Notes: a model not told the origin generated them from the sequence alone. Counted from the stretch's first letter, positions 37,690 to 46,590 are shown. The stretch: 64,000 nucleotides of DNA from Acuticoccus sp. MNP-M23 (GCF_031195445.1 NZ_CP133480.1:2472501-2536500); one strand, 5' to 3'. Translations and numbers: made by a program.

Positions 37690-39678
37690 GTGCCGCGCCC
37701 TTTGAACGACATTGCGCGATTGCAAAGCGCGGGCGACTATCGGCGCGCTGTCCCTGTTGGCATGGCATGGCGGAAGGGGGCGATCATCTCGACATCGTTC
37801 GGAAGCGATACCCTGCGGCGAGGCGGTGCCGAGCCTGCAAAGCTGCGGCGGGCGGCCATTATCGCCATGGTGGTGATTGTCGCTCTCGGGGCAGCGTCCC
37901 TGTTTGTCGGCCGCTTCGTCTCCCAATATTACGATGAATTCGCGCGCGAGAATCGTCTCGTCCTGAACCGCAGGGCCGACGCTGTCGAAGGGTGGCTTGC
38001 ACGGTACCGACCGCTCGCCGCCCTCTTTGCCCGCGATCCGCGGATCGTCGACCTCCTCGTGGACGGGTCTGGCCGGGGGACCGCTGCGGCCAACACGCTT
38101 CTCGAGCCCTGGACCCACATGACGGGGGCGTCCGTGGTTTACGTTCTCGATGGTACAGGGACGACGATCGCGGCGTCGAACTGGGACGAGCCGGTCTCGT
38201 TCGTGGGCCGGAATTTCGCGTACAGGCCGTATTTCACCGCGGCGATGGATGGCCGGCTCGGACGATACTTCGCGCTGGGGACGACGAGCGGGGAACGGGG
38301 CTATTTCTTCGCGGCGCCGGTCCGCAACGACGGCCGGATCGTCGGCGCGGTCGTCGTCAAGGTTGCCGTGGACGAACTGGAGCGGCTCCTGCGGCTCGCG
38401 ACGGAGCAGGTCTTCGTCACCGATGCGGCCGGCATCATCATCCTCGCCGGCAATCCTTTGCTGCGCATGACCGCCCGCGCGCCGCTGCCGGCTGACGAAA
38501 TGGACCGGATCGCCAGAACCCGTCAGTTCGATCCGGCCCGGATCCGCAACGCCCCGATCGAACCGGCGTCCCCTTTATGGGCGGACGGTCACAACCTGGT
38601 GCTGGCACCCGCCGATCGCGGCGGAAACCCGACCCGGCGCTACCTCGAACTGAGCGAGCCGCTTGCGACCGAAGGTTGGACGATCACGCTTCTCGTCGAT
38701 ACCGCACCGGTCCGCGCACGGCTCGCCGCGACGACGTTCACGGCCTTCACCGGCGTCACGCTGATCCTTGCCATCGTCGCGCTGGTCTGGCAGCGGCGCC
38801 GTCTTCTCATCGAACGGCTGCGCGCCGGCGAGCGTGACCATCTGCATCTTGAGGAGCGGGTCGCGGCGCGGACCGCCGAACTTGCAAGGGCCAACAGCCA
38901 GCTCGAGGCCGAGATCATCGAGCGGCGCGAGGTGGAGGCCGATCAGCGCAAGATGCAGGCCGAGCTGATCCAGGCCGGCAAGCTCGCAGCGCTTGGACAG
39001 ATGTCCGCGGCGCTCAGCCACGAGTTCAATCAGCCCCTGACCGCCATCCGGACCTACTCGGAAAACGCGATCGCGTTCTATGAAGCCGGGGCGGGCGACA
39101 AGGCGGCCGAGAACCTCAACCGGGTCCAGCGATTGACCGAGCGGATGGCGCAGCTGTCCCGCCAGCTGACACGGTTTGCGCGGCGGTCGAAGGATACGGT
39201 AGCGCCTGTCGATCTTGACGACGCGCTGAAGGAAGCACTCGACCTTCTTGATGGCCGGATCAAGGGCGCCGGCGCGGTGGTGACGGTTCGCGGGGACCGG
39301 AACGTGAGGGTGATGGGTGGAACGGTCCGCCTCCAGCATGTCATCATGAACCTCGTCGGCAATGCCATCGATGCCGTCCCCCCGGACCGGGCTGCCGAGA
39401 TCGGCATCGACGTCCGGCGCCGTGGCGCGGCAGCGATCCTCACGGTCGAAGACAACGGGATGGGAATTTCGCCGGATAATCTGGAGCGGATTTTCGATCC
39501 CTTCTTTACCACCAAGGAGGTCGGCAAGGGGCTCGGCCTCGGGCTTTCGATCTCGTATAACATCATCAAGGATTTCGGCGGCCACATGCGGGCCGAGAAC
39601 CGGAGCGGGGGAGGGGCGCTGTTCGAGCTGACGCTCGTTGCAGCCGAAGAGGACAGGCGGGAGAGCGTTGAGGGGTGA
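37690..39678 (+). CDS. dctB: Sensor histidine kinase, DctB-like
   Basis: Membrane sensor kinase of up to 662 residues. A transmembrane segment near 55-75 and another near 345-365 flank a periplasmic double-PDC/Cache sensor (FVGRNFAYRPYFTAAMDGRLGRYFALGTTSGERGYFF), as in DctB sensors of C4-dicarboxylates. A coiled coil follows (LHLEERVAARTAELARANSQLEAEI). The kinase core has phospho-acceptor His444 in LGQMSAALSHEFNQPL, and the ATPase box GKGLGLGLSISYNIIKDFGG. The start is uncertain: GTG as given or ATG 24 codons later. Its stop overlaps the regulator start, so kinase and regulator are coupled. Confidence 0.9.
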   Translation: MPRPLNDIARLQSAGDYRRAVPVGMAWRKGAIISTSFGSDTLRRGGAEPAKLRRAAIIAMVVIVALGAASLFVGRFVSQYYDEFARENRLVLNRRADAVEGWLARYRPLAALFARDPRIVDLLVDGSGRGTAAANTLLEPWTHMTGASVVYVLDGTGTTIAASNWDEPVSFVGRNFAYRPYFTAAMDGRLGRYFALGTTSGERGYFFAAPVRNDGRIVGAVVVKVAVDELERLLRLATEQVFVTDAAGIIILAGNPLLRMTARAPLPADEMDRIARTRQFDPARIRNAPIEPASPLWADGHNLVLAPADRGGNPTRRYLELSEPLATEGWTITLLVDTAPVRARLAATTFTAFTGVTLILAIVALVWQRRRLLIERLRAGERDHLHLEERVAARTAELARANSQLEAEIIERREVEADQRKMQAELIQAGKLAALGQMSAALSHEFNQPLTAIRTYSENAIAFYEAGAGDKAAENLNRVQRLTERMAQLSRQLTRFARRSKDTVAPVDLDDALKEALDLLDGRIKGAGAVVTVRGDRNVRVMGGTVRLQHVIMNLVGNAIDAVPPDRAAEIGIDVRRRGAAAILTVEDNGMGISPDNLERIFDPFFTTKEVGKGLGLGLSISYNIIKDFGGHMRAENRSGGGALFELTLVAAEEDRRESVEG

Positions 39679-40993
39679 GGTCATTCTCATCGACGACGAG
39701 GAGGACATTCGCGTTTCGGTCCAGCAGTCGCTGGAGCTGAAGGGATTGTCCGTCGTCTCGTATGCCCGGGCCGAGCGTGCTCTGGACCGGCTGTCGCGCG
39801 ACGCCGAATGCGTGGTCGTCTCCGACATCCGCATGCCGAAAATGGACGGGATCGCCTTCCTTGAGGCCGCGATGAAGATCGATCCCGAGCTGCCGGTGAT
39901 CATGATCACCGGGCACGGCGATGTCCCGCTCGCCGTCGAAGCGATCGGCAAGGGCGCCTACGATTTCATCGAGAAGCCGTTTGCGGTGGAGCGGCTGGTG
40001 CGGTCCGCGGGCCGCGCCCTCGAAAAGCGCCGCCTGACCCTTGAGGTTCGCGCGCTGAGGGAACGACCGGCGCCCGACGATCCGCTGGAGGCGATGATCT
40101 CCGGCCGGGCCGATGCCATCGTCGAGCTGCGGCGCAAGCTGCGAGCGGTGGCTGAGAGCGATCTCGACGTGCTGCTCGTCGGCGAGACGGGGACCGGAAA
40201 GGAGCTTGCCGCACGGGCGATCCACGCGCATTCGGCGCGGCGGGAGATGCCGTTCGTCACCATCAACCTTGCCGCGCTGCCGGCGGCGCACGCCGAGCAG
40301 GAGCTGTTCGGCTACGTCCAGGGGTTTGACGGGCATGTGCGGGCACGCACCGGGCGGCTGGAGCATGCGCGGCGCGGCACAGTCTACCTCGACGAGATCG
40401 GCTCTGCGCCGCTTGCGCTGCAGATCAAGCTCCTGCGCGTTCTGGAGGACCGGGCGATCGAGCCGCTGGGGACCTCCGAACGCACGGCCCTTGACGTCCG
40501 GTTCATCGCCTCGAGCCGAACCTCGCTCGAAGCGCTGGTCGCACAGGGTGCGTTTCGCGACGACCTGCTCTATCGCGTCAATCCCGTAACGCTGCGCCTG
40601 CCGCCGCTGCGTTCGCGCCCCGGCGACGCATCGCGCCTTTTCCTGCAGTTCGCCGCCGAGGCGTCACGGCGCTTCGGCCGCGAGGTGCCGCCGATCTCTG
40701 CGGCCACGCTGCTCGCCGTGGGGCGGCGGGACTGGCCTGGCAACCTACGGGAGCTGAAGAGCGCCGCCGAGCGCTTCGTCCTGGGTCTGGAGAGCGATCC
40801 GATGCCCTTCGAGACGTCTGGCACGACCTTGATCGAGATGCTCGATCGCTACGAGAGGGACGTGCTGACCGCGGCGCTCACAGCGCACAATGGCAGCCTC
40901 AGGGCCACCTACGAAGCGCTCGGGCTCGCGCGCAAAACGCTGTACGAGAAAATGCAGAAGCACGGACTGAAGCGCGAGAATTTCTCCAGCTGA
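39668..40993 (+). CDS. dctD: DctD-like response regulator, AAA+ type, GAFTGA motif absent
   Basis: Regulator of 441 residues: receiver (phospho-acceptor Asp53 in VVSDIRMPKMDG), AAA+ domain (Walker A GETGTGKE at 172-179, Walker B GTVYLDEIG), and a Fis-type helix-turn-helix at the end (LRATYEALGLARKTLYEKM). The sigma-54-contacting loop that normally reads ELFGHxxGAFTGA is ELFGYVQGFDGHV, so GAFTGA is missing (G219 onward). It probably does not open sigma-54 promoters in the usual way; a Rhodobacter capsulatus NtrC-like mode is possible. The start is a TTG with GGGAG upstream, overlapping the end of dctB. The TRAP genes follow, the likely targets. Confidence 0.9.
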   Translation: MRGEVILIDDEEDIRVSVQQSLELKGLSVVSYARAERALDRLSRDAECVVVSDIRMPKMDGIAFLEAAMKIDPELPVIMITGHGDVPLAVEAIGKGAYDFIEKPFAVERLVRSAGRALEKRRLTLEVRALRERPAPDDPLEAMISGRADAIVELRRKLRAVAESDLDVLLVGETGTGKELAARAIHAHSARREMPFVTINLAALPAAHAEQELFGYVQGFDGHVRARTGRLEHARRGTVYLDEIGSAPLALQIKLLRVLEDRAIEPLGTSERTALDVRFIASSRTSLEALVAQGAFRDDLLYRVNPVTLRLPPLRSRPGDASRLFLQFAAEASRRFGREVPPISAATLLAVGRRDWPGNLRELKSAAERFVLGLESDPMPFETSGTTLIEMLDRYERDVLTAALTAHNGSLRATYEALGLARKTLYEKMQKHGLKRENFSS

Positions 40994-41102
40994 GCGTCCC
41001 GGCCGGGCTCGGCCGCTCACCCGCTCCACCGGATGTTCCCTCGTCCACCCACCCGGACTGCCCCGGTGGGCAGGGTTTGAAACACCCCGGTCATTTTTCT
41101 TC

Positions 41103-41123
41103 CACGGCACGAAAAACGCCGTG
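41103..41123. promoter_or_regulatory. Candidate regulator-binding inverted repeat upstream of dctP (system 2)
   Basis: CACGGC and GCCGTG form a perfect 6-bp inverted repeat with a 9-base AT-leaning spacer, about 105 bases before the dctP start. The position suits an upstream activator site for the neighbouring DctD-like protein. I see no -24/-12 (GG-N10-GC) promoter nearby. Confidence 0.35.
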
Positions 41124-41227
41124 CGATCCGCGTTGCGGCGCGACGGCCAGCCCCTCTTTGTGTGCCAACCGCTCGATGCGGATGCGTCCGTCAGAAGGCG
41201 TCACACAAAATAACCGGAGGAAATATC

Positions 41228-42232
41228 TTGAAAGTCACAACCATTCTCGTTGGCGCGCTCACCACGGTCGCCATGGCCGCTCCGGCCTTCGCTGCCTGCG
41301 AAAGCGGCGAGACCGTCATCAAGTTCGCGCACGTCACCAACACTGACAAGCACCCCAAGGGCATAGCTGCCCAGCTTTTCGCGGATCGCGTCAACGAGGA
41401 GATGAACGGCAAGGCCTGCGTCGAGGTCTATCCGAACTCCACGCTCTACGACGACGACAAGGTGCTGGAGGCGATGCTTCTGGGCGACGTGCAGATGGCG
41501 GCGCCGTCGCTGTCGAAGTTCGAGACCTTCACCAAGAAGCTGCGCCTTTACGATCTGCCGTTCGTCTTCACCGACATTGCCGCCGTCGACCGCTACCAGC
41601 AGTCCGAAGGGGGCCAGGCGCTTCTGGAGTCCATGAAGCGCAAGGGCCTTCTCGGCCTTGCCTACTGGCACTCCGGCATGAAGCAGATGTCAGCGAGCAC
41701 GCCGCTGCTCGAGCCGGCTGATGCCAAGGGCCTCAAGTTCCGCATCCAGCCGTCGGACGTTCTGCAGGCGCAGTTCGAAGCGCTCGGCGCCAACCCGCAG
41801 AAGATGGCGTTCTCGGAAGTCTATGGCGCGCTGCAGACCGGCGTTGTCGACGGTCAGGAGAACACCTGGTCCAACACCTACGGGCAGAAGTTCTTCGAGG
41901 TGCAGGACGGGGTCACCGCGACCAACCACGGCGTGCTGGATTACATGGTCGTCGTCTCGACCGACTGGTGGGACGGTCTGGACGCTGATGTGCGCGATCA
42001 GCTCACGACGATCATGAACGAGGTCACGACCGAGCGGAACGCCGCCGTCGTCGACGTGGAGAACGGGTCGCGCGAGGCGATCATCGCCGCTGGCGGGACC
42101 GTGCGCGATCTGTCGCCTGAGCAGCGCGCGATGTGGGTCGAGGCCATGAAGCCGGTCTGGGCGCAGTTCGAGGATGAGATCGGGGCCGAGGTGATCGAAG
42201 AGGCCGTCGCCTCGAACGCCGTCACCAACTGA
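41228..42232 (+). CDS. dctP: TRAP transporter solute-binding protein, DctP family (system 2)
   Basis: Periplasmic binding protein of 334 residues. The leader KVTTILVGALTTVAMAAPAFA is cleaved before ACES. Family features: IKFAHVTNTDKHPKGIAAQLFADRVNE, LKFRIQPSDVLQAQFEALGANPQKMAFSEVY (ligand-binding Arg) and QTGVVDGQENTWSN, close to C4-dicarboxylate-binding DctP. The start is TTG with a near-perfect GGAGG six bases upstream; an upstream ATG frame is not signal-like. The adjacent DctB/DctD pair supports a C4-dicarboxylate or related acid as ligand. Confidence 0.93.
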   Translation: MKVTTILVGALTTVAMAAPAFAACESGETVIKFAHVTNTDKHPKGIAAQLFADRVNEEMNGKACVEVYPNSTLYDDDKVLEAMLLGDVQMAAPSLSKFETFTKKLRLYDLPFVFTDIAAVDRYQQSEGGQALLESMKRKGLLGLAYWHSGMKQMSASTPLLEPADAKGLKFRIQPSDVLQAQFEALGANPQKMAFSEVYGALQTGVVDGQENTWSNTYGQKFFEVQDGVTATNHGVLDYMVVVSTDWWDGLDADVRDQLTTIMNEVTTERNAAVVDVENGSREAIIAAGGTVRDLSPEQRAMWVEAMKPVWAQFEDEIGAEVIEEAVASNAVTN

Positions 42233-42239
42233 GGCAGTT

Positions 42240-42268
42240 CGCCCCGCGGTCATCCGCGGGGCGTTTTT
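42240..42268 (+). terminator. Terminator-like hairpin between dctP and dctQ (system 2)
   Basis: A 10-bp stem (CGCCCCGCGG with CCGCGGGGCG) and a TCAT loop are followed by TTTTT. It begins eight bases after the dctP stop. By form it is an intrinsic terminator, yet dctQ follows within 40 bases; partial termination would give excess binding protein. Confidence 0.8.
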
Positions 42269-42305
42269 CCAGTCACAGCCTCCAAGAAGAATTCAGGAAA
42301 AAGAA

Positions 42306-42923
42306 ATGACCTACCAGCCGACAAGCGCGCTGGGACGGATCGTCAACGATATCGAGGAAACGCTGATCGCGCTGCTTCTCGGCCTGATGACGATCATAAC
42401 CTTCGCCAATGTGATCGCTCGCTACGTCTTCAATTCGAACCTTCTCTGGGCCCTCGAGACGACCGTCTTCCTGTTCGCGTGGCTGGTCCTTCTTGGTGCT
42501 GCCTACATCGTCAAGATCGGCGGCCAGCTTGGCGTCGACGTGGTGATCCGCGCCGTTTCGCCGGGGGCGCGCAAGGTGCTCGGCCTCCTGTCGGTCGCCG
42601 TCTGCATCGCGTTCACCGCCCTTCTTCTGAAAGGCGCGTGGGATTATTGGGCGCCATTCGTCGGCAGCCAGGCGTGGTACGAGGTGAACGACATCCGCAT
42701 GCCGGACTGGCTGCGTTTCATCGAACCGGTCCTCAACGAGGGCGAGGCCTACGAGAAGCTGCCGCGCTTCATCCCCTACGCCGTGCTTCCGATTTCGATG
42801 GCGCTCCTTCTGTTCCGCTTCCTCCAGCAAGGCTGGTTCATCCTGACCGACAGGTCCGACTCGCTCATCGCCAGCCACGAGGCCGAGGAGATGGTGGCGG
42901 ACGCAGCGAGAAGGGAGAGCTGA
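42306..42923 (+). CDS. dctQ: TRAP transporter small membrane subunit, DctQ family (system 2)
   Basis: Membrane subunit of 205 residues with four hydrophobic segments (about 20-40, 55-72, 88-108, 158-178). NSNLLWALETTVFLFAWLVLLGAAYIVKIGGQLGVDVV is the DctQ signature, read in parts. AGGAAAAAGAA precedes the ATG. The loop between helices 3 and 4 is longer than usual (about 45 residues, WAPFVGSQAWYEVNDIRMP), as in the DctQ subgroup of C4-dicarboxylate systems. Confidence 0.92.
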   Translation: MTYQPTSALGRIVNDIEETLIALLLGLMTIITFANVIARYVFNSNLLWALETTVFLFAWLVLLGAAYIVKIGGQLGVDVVIRAVSPGARKVLGLLSVAVCIAFTALLLKGAWDYWAPFVGSQAWYEVNDIRMPDWLRFIEPVLNEGEAYEKLPRFIPYAVLPISMALLLFRFLQQGWFILTDRSDSLIASHEAEEMVADAARRES

Positions 42924-42927
42924 GACC

Positions 42928-44364
42928 ATGGACGTCGCAATCCTCTTCATCCTCGTCATCGGGCTGATGCTCATCGGCGTGCCGATCGCCATCGCGCTCG
43001 GCTTCGCCTCGATGCTGTTCATGATCGTCCTGTCGGACACGTCTCTGGCCTCGGTCGCGCAGCAGCTCTTCAACGCCTTCGCGGGCCACTACACACTGCT
43101 TGCGATCCCGTTCTTCATCCTTGCATCGACCTTCATGTCCACCGGCGGGGTGGCGCAGCGCATCATCCGCTTCGCGATCGCGTCCGTTGGCCATGTGCGG
43201 GGCGGCCTCGCCATCGCCTCGGTGTTCGCGTGCATGCTGTTCGCGGCGCTGTCGGGTTCCTCGCCCGCAACGGTGGTGGCGATCGGCACGATCTGCATCG
43301 CCGGCATGCGCCAGGTCGGCTACTCGAAAAGCTTTGCTGCCGGCGTGATCTGTAATGCTGGCACGCTCGGCATCCTCATTCCGCCGTCGATCGTGATGGT
43401 GGTCTATGCGTCAGCGGTGGACGTGTCGGTGGGCCGGCTGTTCCTCGCGGGCGTCATTCCGGGTCTCCTTGCCGGCGTCATGCTGATGATCGGCATCTAC
43501 ATCGCCGCGCGCGTGAAAAAGCTGCCGAAGGAGCCGTTCGCCGGGGTTCGCGAAATTCTGGCGTCGGCGCGCGATGCGATGTGGGGACTGTTCCTCATCG
43601 TCATCATTCTCGGCGGCATCTATGGCGGCGTCTTCACGCCGACCGAGGCGGCGGCGGTTGCGGCGGTCTACTCGTTCCTGGTCGCAAACTTCGTCTACCG
43701 CGACATGGGTCCGCTCGCGCAGAACGCCGGGGACGCGCCCGGCGCGCTGACAGAAGCGCGCTCGCTCTCGGCGGCGGCCGTTTCGCCACCGCGCCGCCCG
43801 CTGACCCTCCTCGACAAGCCGCAGGCGCTCCTGACGGTGTGGTTCCACCGCGACACGAAGCGGGCGTTGCTGGAGTCCGGCAAGGTGACCATCATGCTGA
43901 TGTTCATCATCGCCAATGCGCTGATCCTGAAGCACGTCCTCACCGACGAGCAGATCCCGCAGGAAATCACCGCGCTCCTGCTGGACGCCGGGTTCGGGCC
44001 GGTCATGTTCCTCGTCATCGTGAACATCATCTTGCTGATCGGTGGTCAGTTCATGGAGCCGTCCGGGCTCATCGTGATCGTGGCGCCGCTGGTGTTCCCG
44101 ATCGCGATGGAACTGGGGATCGACCCGATCCACCTCGGGATCATCATGGTCGTGAACATGGAGATCGGCATGATTACGCCGCCGGTCGGCCTCAACCTCT
44201 TCGTCACGTCGAGCGTCGCGAAAATGCCGATGCTGGACGTGGTGCGGGCTGCGATGCCCTGGCTCGGCATCCTGGTGATCTTCCTGATCATCGTGACGTA
44301 CATTCCAGCCGTGTCGACCTGGCTCCCGACGACGTTCATGGGCCCAGAACTCGTCATCCGCTAA
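42928..44364 (+). CDS. dctM: TRAP transporter large permease, DctM family (system 2)
   Basis: Large permease of 478 residues. Hallmarks: YTLLAIPFFILASTFMSTGGVAQRI, ALSGSSPATVVAIGTI, GTLGILIPPSIVMVVYA, TPTEAAAVAAVYSFLVA, GMITPPVGLNLFVTSSVAKMP. It is longer than the system-1 protein because of a 55-residue hydrophilic insert around 270-325 (QNAGDAPGALTEARSLSAAA) in a central cytoplasmic loop. This insert occurs in a known DctM subgroup. It starts four bases after dctQ. Confidence 0.93.
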   Translation: MDVAILFILVIGLMLIGVPIAIALGFASMLFMIVLSDTSLASVAQQLFNAFAGHYTLLAIPFFILASTFMSTGGVAQRIIRFAIASVGHVRGGLAIASVFACMLFAALSGSSPATVVAIGTICIAGMRQVGYSKSFAAGVICNAGTLGILIPPSIVMVVYASAVDVSVGRLFLAGVIPGLLAGVMLMIGIYIAARVKKLPKEPFAGVREILASARDAMWGLFLIVIILGGIYGGVFTPTEAAAVAAVYSFLVANFVYRDMGPLAQNAGDAPGALTEARSLSAAAVSPPRRPLTLLDKPQALLTVWFHRDTKRALLESGKVTIMLMFIIANALILKHVLTDEQIPQEITALLLDAGFGPVMFLVIVNIILLIGGQFMEPSGLIVIVAPLVFPIAMELGIDPIHLGIIMVVNMEIGMITPPVGLNLFVTSSVAKMPMLDVVRAAMPWLGILVIFLIIVTYIPAVSTWLPTTFMGPELVIR

Positions 44365-44369
44365 GCGGT

Positions 44370-44396
44370 GGGGGCGCCGGTCGATCCGGCGCCCCC
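44370..44396 (+). terminator. GC-rich hairpin after TRAP system 2
   Basis: An 11-bp stem (GGGGGCGCCGG with CCGGCGCCCCC) and a five-base loop lie just after the dctM stop. There is no T-run; it probably works together with the next hairpin. Confidence 0.55.
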
Positions 44397-44408
44397 CTTG
44401 CACTGATC

Positions 44409-44435
44409 GGCCGGCGCCGGTTTTGCCGGCCTTTT
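44409..44435 (+). terminator. Rho-independent terminator of TRAP operon 2
   Basis: GGCCGGC pairs with GCCGGCC around a nine-base loop and is followed by TTTT. It separates the operon from the convergent cupin gene. Confidence 0.7.
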
Positions 44436-44474
44436 GAGTGTCAGCGGCCGCCCCTTGTCAGAAACGGCAATCGG

Positions 44475-45002
44475 CTAGCGGATGAACTGGTCCACGTAGT
44501 CTTCGCCAAGGCCGACGTCGGTATAGTGCTTGCGGCACATCTCGATCTTGGTGAAGACGTCTTCATAGCCCATGGTGTTGCCGAACGGGTCCACGTAGAG
44601 CATCACGCCGTTCACCTGAAAGTAGGTGATCATCTCATCCACATCGTCCGGAACGACGAGCGTATGGGTTTCGCCCGGCGGTTCGAACACATAGCCGCCT
44701 TCACGCGCCACCCAGTCGTGCTCCAGATAATACCAGCTTCCCTTCAGCACCCAGCCGTGAACCGGCTGGGGGTGCCGGTGGCGCGACAGCACACCGGACT
44801 TGCGCACGCGCAGAAGGTTCATCCAGTAGCCCTGCGACCGGTTGAGGCACAGCGGCCGGAACGCAACGTTCTCGGCTTGCGGAACCCACACCCGCTCGTC
44901 CTCTGCGATCGCGTCCGGAATGACGATTTCGGTCTGCGCATCCTTGGGGAAGGGCAGCTGGTAGGGGACTCGCTTGTCTTTTTCTTCGGTTTGTACGGGC
45001 AT
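44475..45002 (-). CDS. Cupin protein, 2,4'-dihydroxyacetophenone dioxygenase family
   Basis: Single-domain cupin of 175 residues. Candidate metal ligands are H75, H77 and H82 in SRHRHPQPVHGWVLKG, and H113 in FEPPGETHTLVV. The whole pattern (YVDPFGNTMGYEDVFTKIEMCRKHY, YVDQFIR end) matches the family named for the bacterial dioxygenase that cleaves 2,4'-dihydroxyacetophenone. The real substrate of such homologues is mostly unknown. The start has GAGGAGG upstream. It lies ten bases after an SDR gene on the same strand, so the two form an operon, convergent with the TRAP system. Confidence 0.82.
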   Translation of the reverse strand: MPVQTEEKDKRVPYQLPFPKDAQTEIVIPDAIAEDERVWVPQAENVAFRPLCLNRSQGYWMNLLRVRKSGVLSRHRHPQPVHGWVLKGSWYYLEHDWVAREGGYVFEPPGETHTLVVPDDVDEMITYFQVNGVMLYVDPFGNTMGYEDVFTKIEMCRKHYTDVGLGEDYVDQFIR

Positions 45003-45012
45003 GGCCGCCTCC

Positions 45013-45717
45013 TCACATCGCAGAATAACCACCGTCGACAGGGTAGACGCAGCCTGTCACGAATGAAGCTTCGTCCGACAACAGCCAGCTGACCAGCGCG
45101 CCCACTTCGCCGGGTTTGCCCCAGCGGTGCAGCGGCGTGCGGTTGACGATCGGATCGTTGCGGACCGGATCGGCCCTGAGCGCGGTTGTCATCTCGGTCT
45201 CGATCCAGCCCGGCGCGACTGCGTTGACGCGCACGCCGTCGGCGGCCCAGCGCCCCGCCAGTGCCTTGGTGAGCTGCGCCACGCCGCCCTTGGAGGCCGA
45301 ATAGGCCGGCACCAGCGGTCCGCCAAAATAGCTCAGCATGGAGGCCGTGTTGACGATTGCGCCGCCCGACTTCGCGAGCAGCGGATGCGCCGCCACGCAG
45401 GTGCGCATGGTGCCCGTCAGGTTGATATCGATGACCGTCTCGAACGTCTCGATCTCGTATTCCTTGCCGCGGGCGAGAATGCCGGCACAGTTCACAAGGC
45501 CGTCCACCCGGTCGAGGCCTTCGAAAAAGCGTGTGACTGCTGCGGTGTCCCGAACATCGAGCACTGCGGCCTTCGCATCGGGGACGGCTTCGGCATAGGC
45601 ATCGACCTCGGCATGGGAAACACCCGTGGCCGTGATCCGCCACCCCTTCTGGCGCAGGGTGTCCGCGACACCGGCGCCGATCCCGCGCGTTCCACCGATA
45701 ATGACGGCGTTTTTCAT
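45013..45717 (-). CDS. Short-chain dehydrogenase/reductase
   Basis: NAD(P)-dependent oxidoreductase of 234 residues. The nucleotide site is GGTRGIGAG, then DVRDTA, NCAGIL, and the catalytic Ser/Tyr/Lys (NTASMLSYFGGPLVPAYSASK). The C-terminal YPVDGGYSAM is typical. Small size and a short loop mark the classical SDR group. Substrate unknown; co-transcription with the cupin suggests a shared catabolic pathway, perhaps for the acid taken up by the neighbouring TRAP system. Confidence 0.88.
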   Translation of the reverse strand: MKNAVIIGGTRGIGAGVADTLRQKGWRITATGVSHAEVDAYAEAVPDAKAAVLDVRDTAAVTRFFEGLDRVDGLVNCAGILARGKEYEIETFETVIDINLTGTMRTCVAAHPLLAKSGGAIVNTASMLSYFGGPLVPAYSASKGGVAQLTKALAGRWAADGVRVNAVAPGWIETEMTTALRADPVRNDPIVNRTPLHRWGKPGEVGALVSWLLSDEASFVTGCVYPVDGGYSAM

Positions 45718-46117
45718 CGTGTCTTACCTTTGATCGTGGTCGGCCCGGCCTGAGCGGCGGAAGGGGCGGTTTCTCGCCGGCCAGCCAGAATTGTTTCAGG
45801 ACGGAGCCGCAGCGGTGCCGCGCCGAACCCTAGCAATGTTGCAAGCGGGCCGCATCACCTTGGGTATGCTGACGCCGGCAACCGTGCCAAGGAGACCCCT
45901 TGCGCGGTGGCTTTCGCGTGAGGGGCAATTTTGCGCAGCTTCATCCGTTGGCACGCCGCGCCAATTGCGTGGACAGGCGCGGGAACCGGCGATGCCGGGC
46001 GCCTCGGATGACACCTTTTGACTAGCTCGACGAATGGCGCGGCAGTATTGTCCCGCCGTGCCGACCCGATGGTGGAGGCGGCACCCTTGTTCCCAACAAA
46101 AGCAGAAAGCCGCAGCC
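45718..46117. other. 400-base divergent intergenic region
   Basis: Lies between the SDR (minus) and the DUF992 gene (plus) and must contain both promoters. I found no supported ORF, repeat or hairpin in it. Confidence 0.4.
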
Positions 46118-46582
46118 ATGAAGTCATCAAAGATCCTACTAGCCGCGGCCGTCGCGGCGCTCGGCGTGCAGTCCGCTGAAGCGGCTGACGGCGTCGATAT
46201 GGGGGTTCTCACCTGCAAGCTGACGGGCACCACCAATCTGGTCGTCTACACCGACGAAGAGTTCGATTGCGTGTTCGACCCGAAAACCGGCAACCCCTAC
46301 ACCTACACCGGCCAGATCAAGAGCGTTGGCGTGGATCTTTCCATCACCAAGGAACTGACGATGGTGTGGGCGGTGCTGACCACGAAGACGGACGGCGATG
46401 TCGCCAACCAGCTTCGCGGCACGTATCTGGGCGCAGGGGCATCAGTCGAAGTTGTCGGCGGTGTCGGCCTCAACGCGCTTGTCGGTGGCAACAGCAAGGC
46501 CATCACGCTGCAGCCGGTCAGCGTATCGGGCTCCGTCGGCGCCGGTGCGTCCATCGGCCTGGAGCGCTTCGAACTGCGCTGA
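46118..46582 (+). CDS. DUF992 family exported protein
   Basis: Small secreted protein of 154 residues. The signal peptide is MKSSKILLAAAVAALGVQSAEA, cleaved before AD. The mature part shows the DUF992 pattern: VDMGVLTCKLTG, FDCVFDPKTGNPYTYTGQIKSVGVDLSI, MVWAVLTTKTDG, LRGTYLGAGASVEVVGGVG, SKAITLQPVSVSG. Two cysteines (in LTCKL and FDCVF) probably form a disulfide. The family is frequent in Hyphomicrobiales and has no known function. An open frame 28 codons longer is not signal-like. Confidence 0.88.
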   Translation: MKSSKILLAAAVAALGVQSAEAADGVDMGVLTCKLTGTTNLVVYTDEEFDCVFDPKTGNPYTYTGQIKSVGVDLSITKELTMVWAVLTTKTDGDVANQLRGTYLGAGASVEVVGGVGLNALVGGNSKAITLQPVSVSGSVGAGASIGLERFELR

Positions 46583-46590
46583 CCCCGGCA

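Noticed and set aside
40994-41227. A possible sigma-54 promoter before dctP of system 2
   Set aside because: No GG-N10-GC element with acceptable flanks was found; only the inverted repeat at 41103-41123 stands out.
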